This document shows positions 52,278 through 60,994 of a stretch of 64,000 nt of DNA, one piece after another. The position numbers and the translations under genes were made by a program. The notes under the pieces were generated by a model. It ran no database searches. It saw only the letters and a list, made by a program, of their open reading frames with translations, and was not told where the DNA came from. Within the stretch, counting starts at the first letter, position 1. The number at the start of each line of letters is the position of its first letter. Location of the stretch: positions 411,591 through 475,590 of the forward strand of contig JAEUVF010000010.1 of NCBI GenBank assembly GCA_016787265.1. The letters run 5' to 3'. The stretch is from Flavipsychrobacter sp. (GTDB lineage Bacteria; Bacteroidota; Bacteroidia; Chitinophagales; Chitinophagaceae).

Positions 52278-52682
52278 TTAAACAATTGAATAATACATGA
52301 ACATATAATACATGGCCCAACCCAAAAATCCGATAATAATGATCCATACCCACCAGGGTATGCTTTGGGGAGTTTCACTTCCTGATATCAGGAATCCTTT
52401 TTGATCTCCCTTTCCGTAAGCGTTAATCATAATGGGGAGAACTCCATCTACAATCGCATTTTCCCTGATACCTTCTATATCAATTGCCGGACCATTCCGC
52501 ACAACAAATGGGATCTTTCGAATGCCTTCTTTTCCAGTTGGATCCTTGCTTATAATCCGCAGCGTATGTTCGCCATCGGTCAGCTTACGTGTATCCAGTT
52601 CAAAACTTACGGGAGACAATACCTTCGCAATGGGCTTTGAATCGTTGTCAATAAAAATGAAAATGGTGCTTTTGTCACTCAT
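52278..52682 (-). CDS. Ig-like protein with C-terminal membrane anchor, oxidase cluster
   Basis: 134 residues. An Ig-like beta domain (PIAKVLSPVSFELDTRKLTD, then HTLRIISKDPTGKEGIRKIP) is followed by one C-terminal membrane helix (WWVWIIIIGFLGWAMYYMFM, about 110-129). No heme motif is present although similar genes are often labelled cytochrome c. Likely an accessory or assembly subunit of the cbb3-like oxidase. The ATG at 52682 is used, since the TTG at 52691 overlaps the preceding gene. Confidence 0.72.
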   Translation of the reverse strand: MSDKSTIFIFIDNDSKPIAKVLSPVSFELDTRKLTDGEHTLRIISKDPTGKEGIRKIPFVVRNGPAIDIEGIRENAIVDGVLPIMINAYGKGDQKGFLISGSETPQSIPWWVWIIIIGFLGWAMYYMFMYYSIV

Positions 52683-52683
52683 T

Positions 52684-52944
52684 TTATTCAATATTTAAAA
52701 TGGTTCTTTTGATATGATGTGCTGATTTTTCTCCAGGGCGTACCATCCATTTTAAGGATAAGTAAAATGAGAGCAGGGCTATTGCAATCATGCTTATAAT
52801 AATGACATAGTCCCAGTTGGAAGTAGGCCCCTGACCATGGGTAATTCCTTGTAGTATTTTTGGTTTATTTCGCTCACAAACCGGACAGGAGAATGAGTAA
52901 CTGCATTGAATTAGCATTGCCATGAATAGAAGGATCTTTTTCAT
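52684..52944 (-). CDS. Small exported membrane protein, oxidase cluster
   Basis: 86 residues. Signal-like N-terminus (about 1-18), a CPVC pair in FSCPVCERNKPK (about 18-29) and one membrane helix (YVIIISMIAIALLSFYLSLK, about 46-65). Overlaps the start of the preceding cytochrome gene by 4 bp in the operon. Not recognised; a copper- or heme-delivery role is possible because of the Cys pair, but this is a guess. Confidence 0.65.
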   Translation of the reverse strand: MKKILLFMAMLIQCSYSFSCPVCERNKPKILQGITHGQGPTSNWDYVIIISMIAIALLSFYLSLKWMVRPGEKSAHHIKRTILNIE

Positions 52945-53951
52945 TGTGCTGCTGTTTTTAATTTCAATAAGTCCATGATTTTTTTAATTTCATCCGGACT
53001 TACCTTTTTACCATTGTTTCCCCAACTGGTACGTTCATAATTTATAATTGCTGCCACTTCTTTTTCAGTCCATTCCAGGTTTGTCCCGATAGGTGACATA
53101 ATGCCAAATTCGGGTCTTGCATCATAACCATTCATTATGATGTCTACATATAATTCGAGGTTGTCACTCATTACAACGGGACTTCCTTTTAAAGCTGGAA
53201 AGGCACCGGGTAATCCTTCACCGTTCTCCTGGTGACAACTTTGACAGCTCGCCGTGTAGAGTGCTTTTCCATCCAGCTCAGGTTCCTGGGCCTGATTATT
53301 ATCGGCCTGTTTTACTGCTTTCTTATAAAGAAATTCCGGGATCGGATTGCCTTCCGGGAGTTTGGTTTGCTTTAAGGATTGCAGGTATGCAAGCAGATAA
53401 AGCGCCTCTTTTGTTGCAACCAGTTTCCCTTCCTTATTCTTAAGATAAGCTGCTGGTACATTTACTACAACATCTGAATCTGATGGCTCTGATTTTATAG
53501 TAAATAACCAGGGATAGGCAGGCATTATTGATTCTTTGACCACTATGCGCGGATTAAAGAGGTGAACGAGATTCCACTCTTTTCCTGGTTGCCTTGTTCC
53601 GATATCTGTAAGGTCCGGACCAGTTCTTTCTGTTCCCATTAACGTTGCTGTATTGCGCCATATGTCTGTTCGATGGATGGCGGCATAATCTGCTGCGATG
53701 CTCGGCCTGCTTCCCCAGATTTTATCCATATCTACATTTCTTACCTGTTGGGTATGACAGGCGACGCACCCATTTGATATATAGATTGCTTTTCCTTTCA
53801 TCTCAGCCTCCGTAAGAATTTTTGCATTGGGAAGCGGGCGATTTCGCTGCTGGTTATTGATTGCGGGTAGGATCGCAACAAATAGCGTTAATAGCAGGAA
53901 TAATAAGGTAGCAGTAGTAAAAAGCTTTTTATGATTGTCAAAAAGTTCCAT
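52941..53951 (-). CDS. Di-heme cytochrome c subunit of the cbb3-like oxidase (CcoO-like plus CcoP-like)
   Basis: 336 residues. One N-terminal membrane anchor (about 11-31), a CcoO/FixO-like domain with the heme motif CVACHTQQ at about 62-69 and WGSRPSIAADY, then a second cytochrome c domain with CQSCH at about 236-240 and a GFPALKGS-like stretch. It thus combines functions of CcoO and CcoP in one chain. It brings electrons to the catalytic subunit encoded 17 bp upstream. Confidence 0.9.
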   Translation of the reverse strand: MELFDNHKKLFTTATLLFLLLTLFVAILPAINNQQRNRPLPNAKILTEAEMKGKAIYISNGCVACHTQQVRNVDMDKIWGSRPSIAADYAAIHRTDIWRNTATLMGTERTGPDLTDIGTRQPGKEWNLVHLFNPRIVVKESIMPAYPWLFTIKSEPSDSDVVVNVPAAYLKNKEGKLVATKEALYLLAYLQSLKQTKLPEGNPIPEFLYKKAVKQADNNQAQEPELDGKALYTASCQSCHQENGEGLPGAFPALKGSPVVMSDNLELYVDIIMNGYDARPEFGIMSPIGTNLEWTEKEVAAIINYERTSWGNNGKKVSPDEIKKIMDLLKLKTAAQ

Positions 53952-53968
53952 GGTTGTGCTAATATGAA

Positions 53969-55717
53969 TTATGCGATGGTTTGAATAGGAGTGACGGGTT
54001 CCGTGAGTTTCCGGATAGCTGTTTCCTGAATATCAACCTCTTTTCTGGTGGAGACCATCTTATAAACATTGTAGGCAAAGAATAAATGAGAAAGCCACAT
54101 CAGGCTTCCACCAATGGCGCGCCATAGCCAATAGGGAGCCATCAGAACTACTCCTTCAATAAAAGGTTTGTTATCCATCCATAATAGACCTTTCAGTGTG
54201 CTGCCATACATCAGCGGTATGGTATAGAACAGCAGTCCGATTAATGCTAACCAGAAATGAGCACCTATCGTTATTTGTGGGGCTTCTTTACCTGTTAGCC
54301 TGGGAAGGATTGCATAGATACCCGCCCACAGGAAAAAGCAGATGATGCCATACATGGTGAGGTGTGAATGGGCAACAGTAAAATCAGTGAAATGCCAGAT
54401 AAGGTTCGCGCTTCGGAATGCTTCAGCTGTTCCCTGGAGAGAACCGGTAAAATAAAAAAGGATTCCAACAAGAAAGAAGGGAAGCGTATAACTATCGCTG
54501 ATTTTATACCAGGCTCCTTTAAAAGTTAATATGAAATTAGTAGTTCCCGCTATTACTGGTATCACCATACCGGCGCTGCCTACAATGGCAACAGTCTGAA
54601 GCCACCAGGGTATTGAACTGAAGACAAAATGGTGCGTACCTATAAGCGTGTAAAACAGGATCTGTGTCCAGAAAGCCAGGATACCCAGACTGTAAGAATA
54701 AATGGGCTTATTCAACTGCTGTGGCAGGATGTAATAAACAATTCCAAGTGTAAAGAGCATAAACCACATGCCAACTCCCTGGTGCATGTAGTATCCCTGA
54801 ATTATTGTTTCACCCAGGCCGTTCTGCCAGCTTGGTACATATGCTACAATTGTAATAATTATGGCAAAAATTATGGAAGCAACTATATACCAGTTTGAGA
54901 TATAGATTTCTTTGGTGGTGCGTCTGGCAATTGTTTCTATAAAATTGATAAGTGTGAGCGCAATACCAATTGCAAACAGGAGCATCACCGGCCATATGTA
55001 CTCACGATATTCGCCGCCACCGTTATTAATGCCAGCCATCAGGCATATGGAGCCTATAAGTACAGCAAAATTTATCAGTCCTAATGTGTACCAACCGTAG
55101 TTTAGGTTGGCCAATTTTGTATTACTGACCCGGGGAATGATATAATACCCTAATCCCAACATTCCTAGTGAGGCCCATCCCCAAAAAACAGCATTGGTAT
55201 GTACTGGACGTAAACGACCAAAGCTCAACCAGCTTACATGATCAGCGTCTGGAGCAACAAACTTAATACCGAGGTATTCTCCTATGGTTGTTCCAAAGAG
55301 TAACCAGGCTGTTGCTGACAAAAAATACCAGATAATAAGTTTGGAAAGTTTAGGATCAATATTGGGGCGTGGTAAGGCTTTTTTCTTGGCCGCAACAATT
55401 GGTAATCCCGGAGGTTGATTGATGTGAAGGAGTCCCTTCTCGTCTTCTGCTGGCATTTTCCCGGATAATTCCTGGTGCGATAGTTGGAAATCCAATGCCG
55501 CTTTTCTTTTTACGAGTTGCTCCTCTAATTCTTCTTTGGACAGATTTCCCAGATACTCCGCCAGTTTATCTGCGTCTTCAAGTTGTTGGTGGTCTTTTGC
55601 CTGGCGGATGGTGCCCATCACTTTCAGGATCATTATGACTATTCCCAATAATATGGGAAGTAGTAACAGAATAATAGTGATGATTATCCCTGGATTACTC
55701 ATTGTGGATTCGTTCAT
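53969..55717 (-). CDS. cbb3-like heme-copper oxidase catalytic subunit (CcoN-like)
   Basis: 582 residues. The first 125 residues are an extension not found in typical CcoN: one membrane helix, a charged helix and a Pro-rich linker. The oxidase core follows: heme ligand in FGRLRPVHTNAVFWGW, CuB ligands in GYYMHQGVGMWF and GTHHFVFS, and heme ligands in FTVAHSHLTMYG. The cbb3-specific catalytic Tyr is present six residues before the HH pair (FYTLIGTHH). About 12 helices. It should reduce O2 (some members reduce NO) at the inner membrane. An ATG at 55702 is an alternative start. Confidence 0.92.
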   Translation of the reverse strand: MNESTMSNPGIIITIILLLLPILLGIVIMILKVMGTIRQAKDHQQLEDADKLAEYLGNLSKEELEEQLVKRKAALDFQLSHQELSGKMPAEDEKGLLHINQPPGLPIVAAKKKALPRPNIDPKLSKLIIWYFLSATAWLLFGTTIGEYLGIKFVAPDADHVSWLSFGRLRPVHTNAVFWGWASLGMLGLGYYIIPRVSNTKLANLNYGWYTLGLINFAVLIGSICLMAGINNGGGEYREYIWPVMLLFAIGIALTLINFIETIARRTTKEIYISNWYIVASIIFAIIITIVAYVPSWQNGLGETIIQGYYMHQGVGMWFMLFTLGIVYYILPQQLNKPIYSYSLGILAFWTQILFYTLIGTHHFVFSSIPWWLQTVAIVGSAGMVIPVIAGTTNFILTFKGAWYKISDSYTLPFFLVGILFYFTGSLQGTAEAFRSANLIWHFTDFTVAHSHLTMYGIICFFLWAGIYAILPRLTGKEAPQITIGAHFWLALIGLLFYTIPLMYGSTLKGLLWMDNKPFIEGVVLMAPYWLWRAIGGSLMWLSHLFFAYNVYKMVSTRKEVDIQETAIRKLTEPVTPIQTIA

Positions 55718-56021
55718 TGCTGTTTCTTTTTTTATACTCCTGCAACCTGCTTATTTGCCTGCTGCTTAGATTATCTGCCAGCTTTTTCAGCCTGTTTAAT
55801 TGGTCCTCTTCTGATCTGGAATTAAAATGATTGCGTAATCCCATCACCTTATTCTTTAATAACAGTACTCCTATCAGGATTAGTAACAGGAATAGATATA
55901 GGATGACAGTTAAGGCTTCAGGTGATTCCAGGGAAAGGCTGGAAGGAATGCTGCTTTGAGAATAGCTGGTTGTAAAACACGCTAACAGCGCAGTAAAAAC
56001 TATTATTCTTTTGGTCATCAT
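55695..56021 (-). CDS. Small signal-peptide protein with one membrane helix
   Basis: 108 residues. Signal peptide (about 1-22), one membrane helix (about 37-55, LTVILYLFLLLILIGVLLL) and a charged C-terminal helix (RSEEDQLNRLKKLADNLSSR). Not recognised. It overlaps the oxidase catalytic subunit gene by 23 bp and is the first gene of the oxidase operon. The C-terminal helix resembles the extension at the start of the next protein (LGNLSKEELEEQL), suggesting they may pack together. Confidence 0.65.
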   Translation of the reverse strand: MMTKRIIVFTALLACFTTSYSQSSIPSSLSLESPEALTVILYLFLLLILIGVLLLKNKVMGLRNHFNSRSEEDQLNRLKKLADNLSSRQISRLQEYKKRNSNERIHNE

Positions 56022-56039
56022 CGTTTCATATTAAACAGA

Positions 56040-56072
56040 GAAAAATACCTTTATATCTTTTAATAAAGCAAA
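56040..56072 (-). promoter_or_regulatory. Promoter of the oxidase operon with Rrf2 half-site
   Basis: On the minus strand TTTG (56072-56069) and near-consensus TATTTTTC (56047-56040) lie 21 bp apart. The spacer holds TAAAAGAT (56062-56055), one base from the arm TAAAAGAC of the palindrome before the Rrf2 gene. Confidence 0.5.
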
Positions 56073-56077
56073 AAAAA

Positions 56078-56509
56078 TCAGCGTTTTAAGAAGGTGAGCA
56101 ATTTGCTTTGTTCCAAATTGAACTCATTGAGTTTAGCGTTTTCAAGTATGGTTAACATACGTTTTCTTACCTCTTTAAATTCATGATGTATAGGACATGG
56201 GTATTTTTCAGAACAATGTTTCAAACCAAGGCCGCAGGCAGTAAATAATTTATCACCATCTACTTCTTTCACAATGTCTGCCAGTGAACGTTTCAGTTCT
56301 TGTTGGTCCAGGTAAAATCCTCCATGGGGCCCTTTCATAGATTGCAGTAATTGCTTCCTGGTAAGGTCCTGCAAAATCTTGGCGATAAAATGCTCTGGTG
56401 AATCAATCCCTTCAGCTATTTCTTTTATACCCACTTTCCGTCCATCCCTGGATTTTTGTGCAATAAAGATCATAGCCCGTATGGCATATTCACAAGTTTT
56501 CGAAAACAT
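56078..56509 (-). CDS. Rrf2-family [Fe-S] transcriptional regulator
   Basis: 143 residues. N-terminal winged helix (YAIRAMIFIAQKSRDGRKVG, then IKEIAEGIDSPEHFIAKILQ) and three Cys spaced for an iron-sulfur cluster in CGLGLKHCSEKYPC (about 92-105), as in NsrR/IscR/RsrR proteins. It probably senses NO or redox state. It is upstream of the oxidase operon with its own operator-like palindrome. Confidence 0.9.
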   Translation of the reverse strand: MFSKTCEYAIRAMIFIAQKSRDGRKVGIKEIAEGIDSPEHFIAKILQDLTRKQLLQSMKGPHGGFYLDQQELKRSLADIVKEVDGDKLFTACGLGLKHCSEKYPCPIHHEFKEVRKRMLTILENAKLNEFNLEQSKLLTFLKR

Positions 56510-56548
56510 TTGAGGTTATTGGGAGCAAATATAGGAATAGAAATTTAA

Positions 56549-56570
56549 TAAAAGACAAAATAGTCTTTTA
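56549..56570. promoter_or_regulatory. Inverted repeat before the Rrf2 gene, probable operator
   Basis: TAAAAGAC (56549-56556) and GTCTTTTA (56563-56570), perfect 8-bp arms with 6-bp spacer, 40 bp before the Rrf2 ATG, in the divergent gap to the propeller lipoprotein gene. On the minus strand it contains a TATTTTG resembling a -7 box. Confidence 0.65.
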
Positions 56571-56647
56571 ATTTATTGGGTGAATCATAGACCTATTGTA
56601 AATATGCAGCTATTTATTTATGTTTATTTCTCTTAAATAATTCCAGC

Positions 56648-57907
56648 ATGGTTGCCGTCAGATGTTTTCTATACTTGCTTTTGAGTGTATTATTCTTTGG
56701 TGGCTGCACAAAAGCAGGTGTTGATTTGGATCCGGCTGATGAACCAGGAATTAAGGATGGAACGCTCTATTTCAATAGCGCAGGTATTCATTACAAAGTA
56801 AATATTGCAGATAGCAGTGAATATTGGGTTGCCAATCAAATTATTCTCAGTTCCCATAGCAACCCCATGATTATTGATTCCACTACCATTTATAGTGGCG
56901 CAACTAATTCGCTCGGCGCCTATAGTGTATTTAATGCATATCCGAGATGGGTGGTTTTCTGGCCATATACACACTCCGGACCAATTTTCAGTTCTGTAGA
57001 AGCTGCCCTTGGAGATTCGGTGGTTTATGTTGTTAGTCCCACTAGTTATTGGTTCCATTCTTATCTCTATTGCATTAATAAAAAAACGGGTGCCATTCAC
57101 TGGAAAGAAAGAATTGACTATGGTGATTATGAATTGAATTTTCATTCGACACCAGTTGTTGTTGGAAATCGGGTGATAACTTTAACCCGCGACCAGTATA
57201 ATAAAAAACAGCTTACCTGTTTTAATGCAGATGGATCAATTCATTTTACAACACCTGCAAATGATGATTTAGCGTATAAAATCTGGGTGCATAAGGATAA
57301 AGTATTTTCAACCGCCAATAGTCAGATACTTTGTTATAGCACGGAGAACGGACGATTGGAGTGGACAGTAAATATGGGAGATCTGCTTTTTAACAGGACC
57401 GCAACTTTTTTCGACAAGGATAATCTGATTGTTATCAAAGTATTGGATTCCCGCTATCATGTATTTGTAATAAATACATCCGGAAATATTCTCCGTCAAC
57501 ACGTATTATCAATTCCTACCGCTCATCCTGTTCCTGAGTTTTCCCCAATGGCTGTCAATTTTGATAATAATTCTTTGTATGTTACTTACAGATCATTTAG
57601 CGATTCTGTAAGTATTGCTGCCTATAAATTTGCCGATTTTTCAAAAAAATGGGAGAAACGATATTATTCTAATACTGACCTGGATGTACCTACTTTAATG
57701 ACAGAAAAATATTTAATCTTTCCCGTTAATAAAAGTTATGCAGAAATAAAATCAGCATTCTATTTTCTGGATAAAAACGGTAAGGAAGTAACAGGATTTC
57801 CGTTTTCCCAGATTTATGTATCTGGTTTCAACTATGTTGAGAATAATAAAATCTATCAGGCGGAAAATTTATTTATCCGAAAATCCGATGGAGTTCATTT
57901 TCCTTAA
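56648..57907 (+). CDS. Lipoprotein with PQQ/WD40-like beta-propeller
   Basis: 419 residues. Lipobox FFGGC (Cys about 20). Beta-propeller repeats of the PQQ-like type are suggested by the recurring INKKTGAIHWKERIDYG, YSTENGRLEWTVNMG and FADFSKKWEKRY stretches, each ending in an aromatic-W pattern. No PQQ ligand set is evident, so it is likely a binding or scaffold protein. Its 3' end overlaps that of the next convergent gene by 4 bp. Confidence 0.78.
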   Translation: MVAVRCFLYLLLSVLFFGGCTKAGVDLDPADEPGIKDGTLYFNSAGIHYKVNIADSSEYWVANQIILSSHSNPMIIDSTTIYSGATNSLGAYSVFNAYPRWVVFWPYTHSGPIFSSVEAALGDSVVYVVSPTSYWFHSYLYCINKKTGAIHWKERIDYGDYELNFHSTPVVVGNRVITLTRDQYNKKQLTCFNADGSIHFTTPANDDLAYKIWVHKDKVFSTANSQILCYSTENGRLEWTVNMGDLLFNRTATFFDKDNLIVIKVLDSRYHVFVINTSGNILRQHVLSIPTAHPVPEFSPMAVNFDNNSLYVTYRSFSDSVSIAAYKFADFSKKWEKRYYSNTDLDVPTLMTEKYLIFPVNKSYAEIKSAFYFLDKNGKEVTGFPFSQIYVSGFNYVENNKIYQAENLFIRKSDGVHFP

Positions 57908-58518
57908 TTCCTGTATAATATTAGAAAACAGCTTCCTGAAGCGGCAAATTCTCCATCTAATGAAGTTTGCAGGCGGATTCCCAGGTTAATTTCCTTATTG
58001 GGTAAACTGGTATAAAGATTTCCCGTTTCAATGAAGTTACGTTCATTGTATAATTTGTTTGTGCTAAGCAGGCTGCTGGGTATTATTATGTCATCAGTAA
58101 GATTATAAAGCTCCACTTTAGCAGTATTGATGGATTTTCCCACATAAGGATTGCCCACAAGTATTATCGAATCAACTCCTGTATAATTTTGCTTGTTGAA
58201 CTTTATGAGTTCACCACCGATTACAGGTTGTAAATTGGATACGTTTGCTGAAAAATTTATAGGCAGGATGATCTGTTTATCAAGAGTCGAAGATTGGCCA
58301 TTACATACTGGTTGGGAGTTATCTACTTCGTTTACATCCAATACTCCGTTTCTGTTATCATCTATTCCTGATTTTACCAGAATACCTCCTGCAGGGCAAC
58401 TTGCCGTAGCGGTCAATTCTTCAATTTTTATAAGACTCTGAAGACCGTCTTTACCTTCTTTTTTACATGCAAGAACACTGACAAAAAATATAATCAGAAA
58501 TGAATATCTAACTACCAT
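57904..58518 (-). CDS. Lipoprotein with Cys-rich DUF7151-like segment
   Basis: 204 residues. Lipobox SVLAC (Cys about 18). A segment with C-P-A-G-G, VKSGIDDNRNGVLDVNEVDN and C-N-G (about 41-73) resembles the short EF-hand-like DNRNGxLDxxE domain often found in Bacteroidota lipoproteins. The rest is beta-rich. Function unknown. A decayed relative of the segment lies at 61885-62028. Confidence 0.72.
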   Translation of the reverse strand: MVVRYSFLIIFFVSVLACKKEGKDGLQSLIKIEELTATASCPAGGILVKSGIDDNRNGVLDVNEVDNSQPVCNGQSSTLDKQIILPINFSANVSNLQPVIGGELIKFNKQNYTGVDSIILVGNPYVGKSINTAKVELYNLTDDIIIPSSLLSTNKLYNERNFIETGNLYTSLPNKEINLGIRLQTSLDGEFAASGSCFLILYRN

Positions 58519-58657
58519 GTATATGTTTTTTTGAAATTAAAGATAATAGATTCGTTTATTCCTGATGAATCGCCAGAGAATTGTTTCGGAACCCGTAATC
58601 CATGATTTGTACAAGTTTATCCATCCTTCCTGCATGGTGGGGGTACAATAGAGGCAG

Positions 58658-58665
58658 TAAATTTG
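58658..58665 (+). promoter_or_regulatory. -7 promoter element of the dioxygenase operon (TAAATTTG)
   Basis: Perfect TAnnTTTG, 21 bp before the ATG at 58687. No clear -33 TTG. Confidence 0.55.
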
Positions 58666-58686
58666 TATTCATTAAACAAATAAAAT

Positions 58687-59637
58687 ATGGAACCACTGAT
58701 AAAGGGACTACACCACGTAACCGCAATGGCGGATGATCCTCAAAAGAATCTTGATTTTTACGCCGGTATACTGGGCCTCCGGCTGGTAAAAAAGACCATC
58801 AATTTTGACGCTCCGGAGGTATATCACCTCTATTACGGTGACGAAGATGGTAAGCCAGGTACAATTTTGACATTTTTCCCATACAAAGGCATCCAGAGAG
58901 GGCGCCATGGAAAAGGACAATTGACTACCACTTCATTTTCCATCCCGGCCAATAGCCTTGGCTACTGGACCGAACGACTGAAAAAATTCGACATTACTCA
59001 TACCACCCCACAGGAGCGGTTTGAAGAAGGGTTTATTTACTTCGAAGACAAGGATGGACTCGGAATTGAACTGGTTGCCAATGACCGGGATGCCCGGCCC
59101 GGATTCACCTACGGACAAATACCAATTGAACACGCCGTAAAAGGATTTCATAGTGTTAGCTTAAGTGAAGATGGTTATGAAAAAACAGCTGGTTTCCTCA
59201 CAACCTACCTCAACCACCAGGCCATTGCAGAAACCGGTAACCGGTTCCGATACAGCGCCAGCGGAAAAGTGGGGGATCTCATTGATGTGGTTTGTGAACC
59301 TGAACGTCTGCGTGGGCTGGGTGGCAGCGGAACTGTTCACCATGTGGCATTTGCAACCGAGAATGATGTTACGATTCAACAGGTTCAGGAAAATCTCGCC
59401 CGTAAGGGAATGAATGTAACTACAGTATTGGATCGACAGTATTTTCACAGTATCTATTTCCGCGAGCCGGGTGGCGTATTGTTTGAAGTGGCTACCAGTG
59501 ATATCGGTTTCACCTATGATGAACCACTGGATCAACTTGGTACTGGTTTGAAACTACCACCCTGGGAAGAAAGAAATCGTAGCAGTATTGAAAGTGGTCT
59601 TGAACCTATTGAATTAAACTGGAAAAAATTCGTTTAA
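58687..59637 (+). CDS. Ring-cleaving dioxygenase (VOC family, MhqO-like)
   Basis: 316 residues. Two VOC half-domains: GLHHVTAMADDPQKNLDFYA (about 7-26) and AVKGFHSVSLSEDGYEKTAG (about 152-171); metal ligands appear in LHHVT, TVHHVAF and VLFEVAT. Enzymes of this group cleave hydroquinone or catechol-like rings and occur in quinone-stress loci such as mhqNOP of Bacillus. The following esterase and pirin genes match such a locus. Confidence 0.88.
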   Translation: MEPLIKGLHHVTAMADDPQKNLDFYAGILGLRLVKKTINFDAPEVYHLYYGDEDGKPGTILTFFPYKGIQRGRHGKGQLTTTSFSIPANSLGYWTERLKKFDITHTTPQERFEEGFIYFEDKDGLGIELVANDRDARPGFTYGQIPIEHAVKGFHSVSLSEDGYEKTAGFLTTYLNHQAIAETGNRFRYSASGKVGDLIDVVCEPERLRGLGGSGTVHHVAFATENDVTIQQVQENLARKGMNVTTVLDRQYFHSIYFREPGGVLFEVATSDIGFTYDEPLDQLGTGLKLPPWEERNRSSIESGLEPIELNWKKFV

Positions 59638-59639
59638 GC

Positions 59640-60275
59640 ATGACGGCCAAATCACATGAAAAGCAAGTCGTATTCCAGAGAGTACCACTTGCATCAGCAA
59701 AAAAGGCGATGATTCTCCTGCATGGGAGAGGAGCTTCAGCGGCTTCCATCCTAAGTTTACAGGAATATCTTGATCTTGAAGGTTTTGCCTTACTGGCGCC
59801 GGAAGCTACTAACCATACCTGGTATCCGTATAGCTTCATGGCACCGGTTGAACAGAATGAACCCTGGTTAAGCAGCGCCATTGAACTAATCGCCGAACTG
59901 GTTGCGGATTGTAAAGCCGCTGGAATTCCGGAGTCCGGTATCCATTTTTTAGGTTTTTCCCAGGGTGCCTGCCTGACACTTGAATTTGCAGCAAGAAATG
60001 CAGCCCGTTATGGATCTGTTACTGCCTTTACGGGTGGATTGATTGGTGAAAAAATCAATCGCGATAACTATGCCGGTGCTTTTATAGAAACCCCGGTATT
60101 TATCGGATGCAGCGATCGCGATATGCATGTTCCTGTAGAACGGGTCTATGCATCAACCAATATACTTACCGAAATGGGCGCTAAAGTGATTGAAAAAATT
60201 TATCCCGGAATGGGCCATACCATTAATGAAGATGAAATCAGTATTGTAAACAGCATTTTAAATGAAACAACATAA
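59640..60275 (+). CDS. Alpha/beta hydrolase, phospholipase/carboxylesterase type (MhqD-like)
   Basis: 211 residues. Family motifs: oxyanion LLHGRGASAASIL (about 27-39), nucleophile Ser in LGFSQGACLTLEFA (about 102-115), Asp in CSDRDMHVP and His in GMGHTI (about 190-195). 2 bp after the dioxygenase gene; together they recall the mhqD/mhqO pairs that deal with quinones. Confidence 0.88.
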   Translation: MTAKSHEKQVVFQRVPLASAKKAMILLHGRGASAASILSLQEYLDLEGFALLAPEATNHTWYPYSFMAPVEQNEPWLSSAIELIAELVADCKAAGIPESGIHFLGFSQGACLTLEFAARNAARYGSVTAFTGGLIGEKINRDNYAGAFIETPVFIGCSDRDMHVPVERVYASTNILTEMGAKVIEKIYPGMGHTINEDEISIVNSILNETT

Positions 60276-60975
60276 ATTTCCCGCGGAATAACGCGGCACA
60301 AAAGATATCGGCTGGTTAAAATCAAAGTTCTGCTTCAGCTTTAGCGATTATGCAGATCCCACCAAATCTGCCTTCGGTACGCTGGTTGCCTTCAATGACG
60401 ACCTGATGGAAGTTGGAAAAGGTTTTGGTACCCACCCGCACGCTAATATGGAAATCATTTCCATTTTACTCAAGGGTAAAATGAACCATAAAGACAGCAT
60501 GGGATATAGTACGGAAATTAATGCCGGAGGTGTGCAGATTATGAGTGCAGGATCCGGACTTTTTCATGAAGAGTATAATATTGGTGATGAGGAAGTAAAT
60601 TTTCTCCAGATCTGGATCCAGCCAAAATTGCAGGATATCCGGCCCAGATACCAGTTGCGTCACTTTCCCCTGGAGAACAGGAAGAATAAATTACAAACCA
60701 TTATTTCATCCGAAGAGGGGCAGGCGCATTGCTGGATCAATCAAAATGCGAAATTGTCATTGGGTGCTTTTGATAAAGGAAGCCAGGTGCCGTATCCGTT
60801 TAATCCGGTAAATAAATGTATTTACGTGTTTGTGATCGAAGGCTCCGTTCAGGTGGGTGATACTATACTTCAGGAGCGGGATGCCATCGGTGTTTGGGAT
60901 ACCAATAAGGTAGAACTGAACTGTCTGACTAATGCCCAATTTCTTTTAATTGAAACACCTGTCAATCAGAAATAA
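60262..60975 (+). pseudogene. Pirin-family gene with a premature in-frame stop
   Basis: Reading from the ATG at 60262 (overlapping the esterase gene by 14 bp), codons 1-9 are normal (KQHKFPAE), codon 10 is TAA (60289-60291), and the frame then continues as a pirin: RGTKDIGWLKSKFCFSFSDY, GKGFGTHPHANMEIISILLK with the iron-binding His pair, and a cupin core to 60975. Without the stop the protein would be 237 residues. The next ATG (60406) makes a 189-residue protein that keeps the metal site but lacks the first strands. It may be a pseudogene, a sequencing error, or a start from a rare codon. Confidence 0.7.
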
Positions 60976-60994
60976 GGATTGCTTAATTTAGGGC

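Noticed and set aside
58519..58686. Minus-strand translation of the gap before the dioxygenase operon as a protein relic
   Set aside because: The 25-residue stretch is suggestive but matches nothing I can name and has no start.
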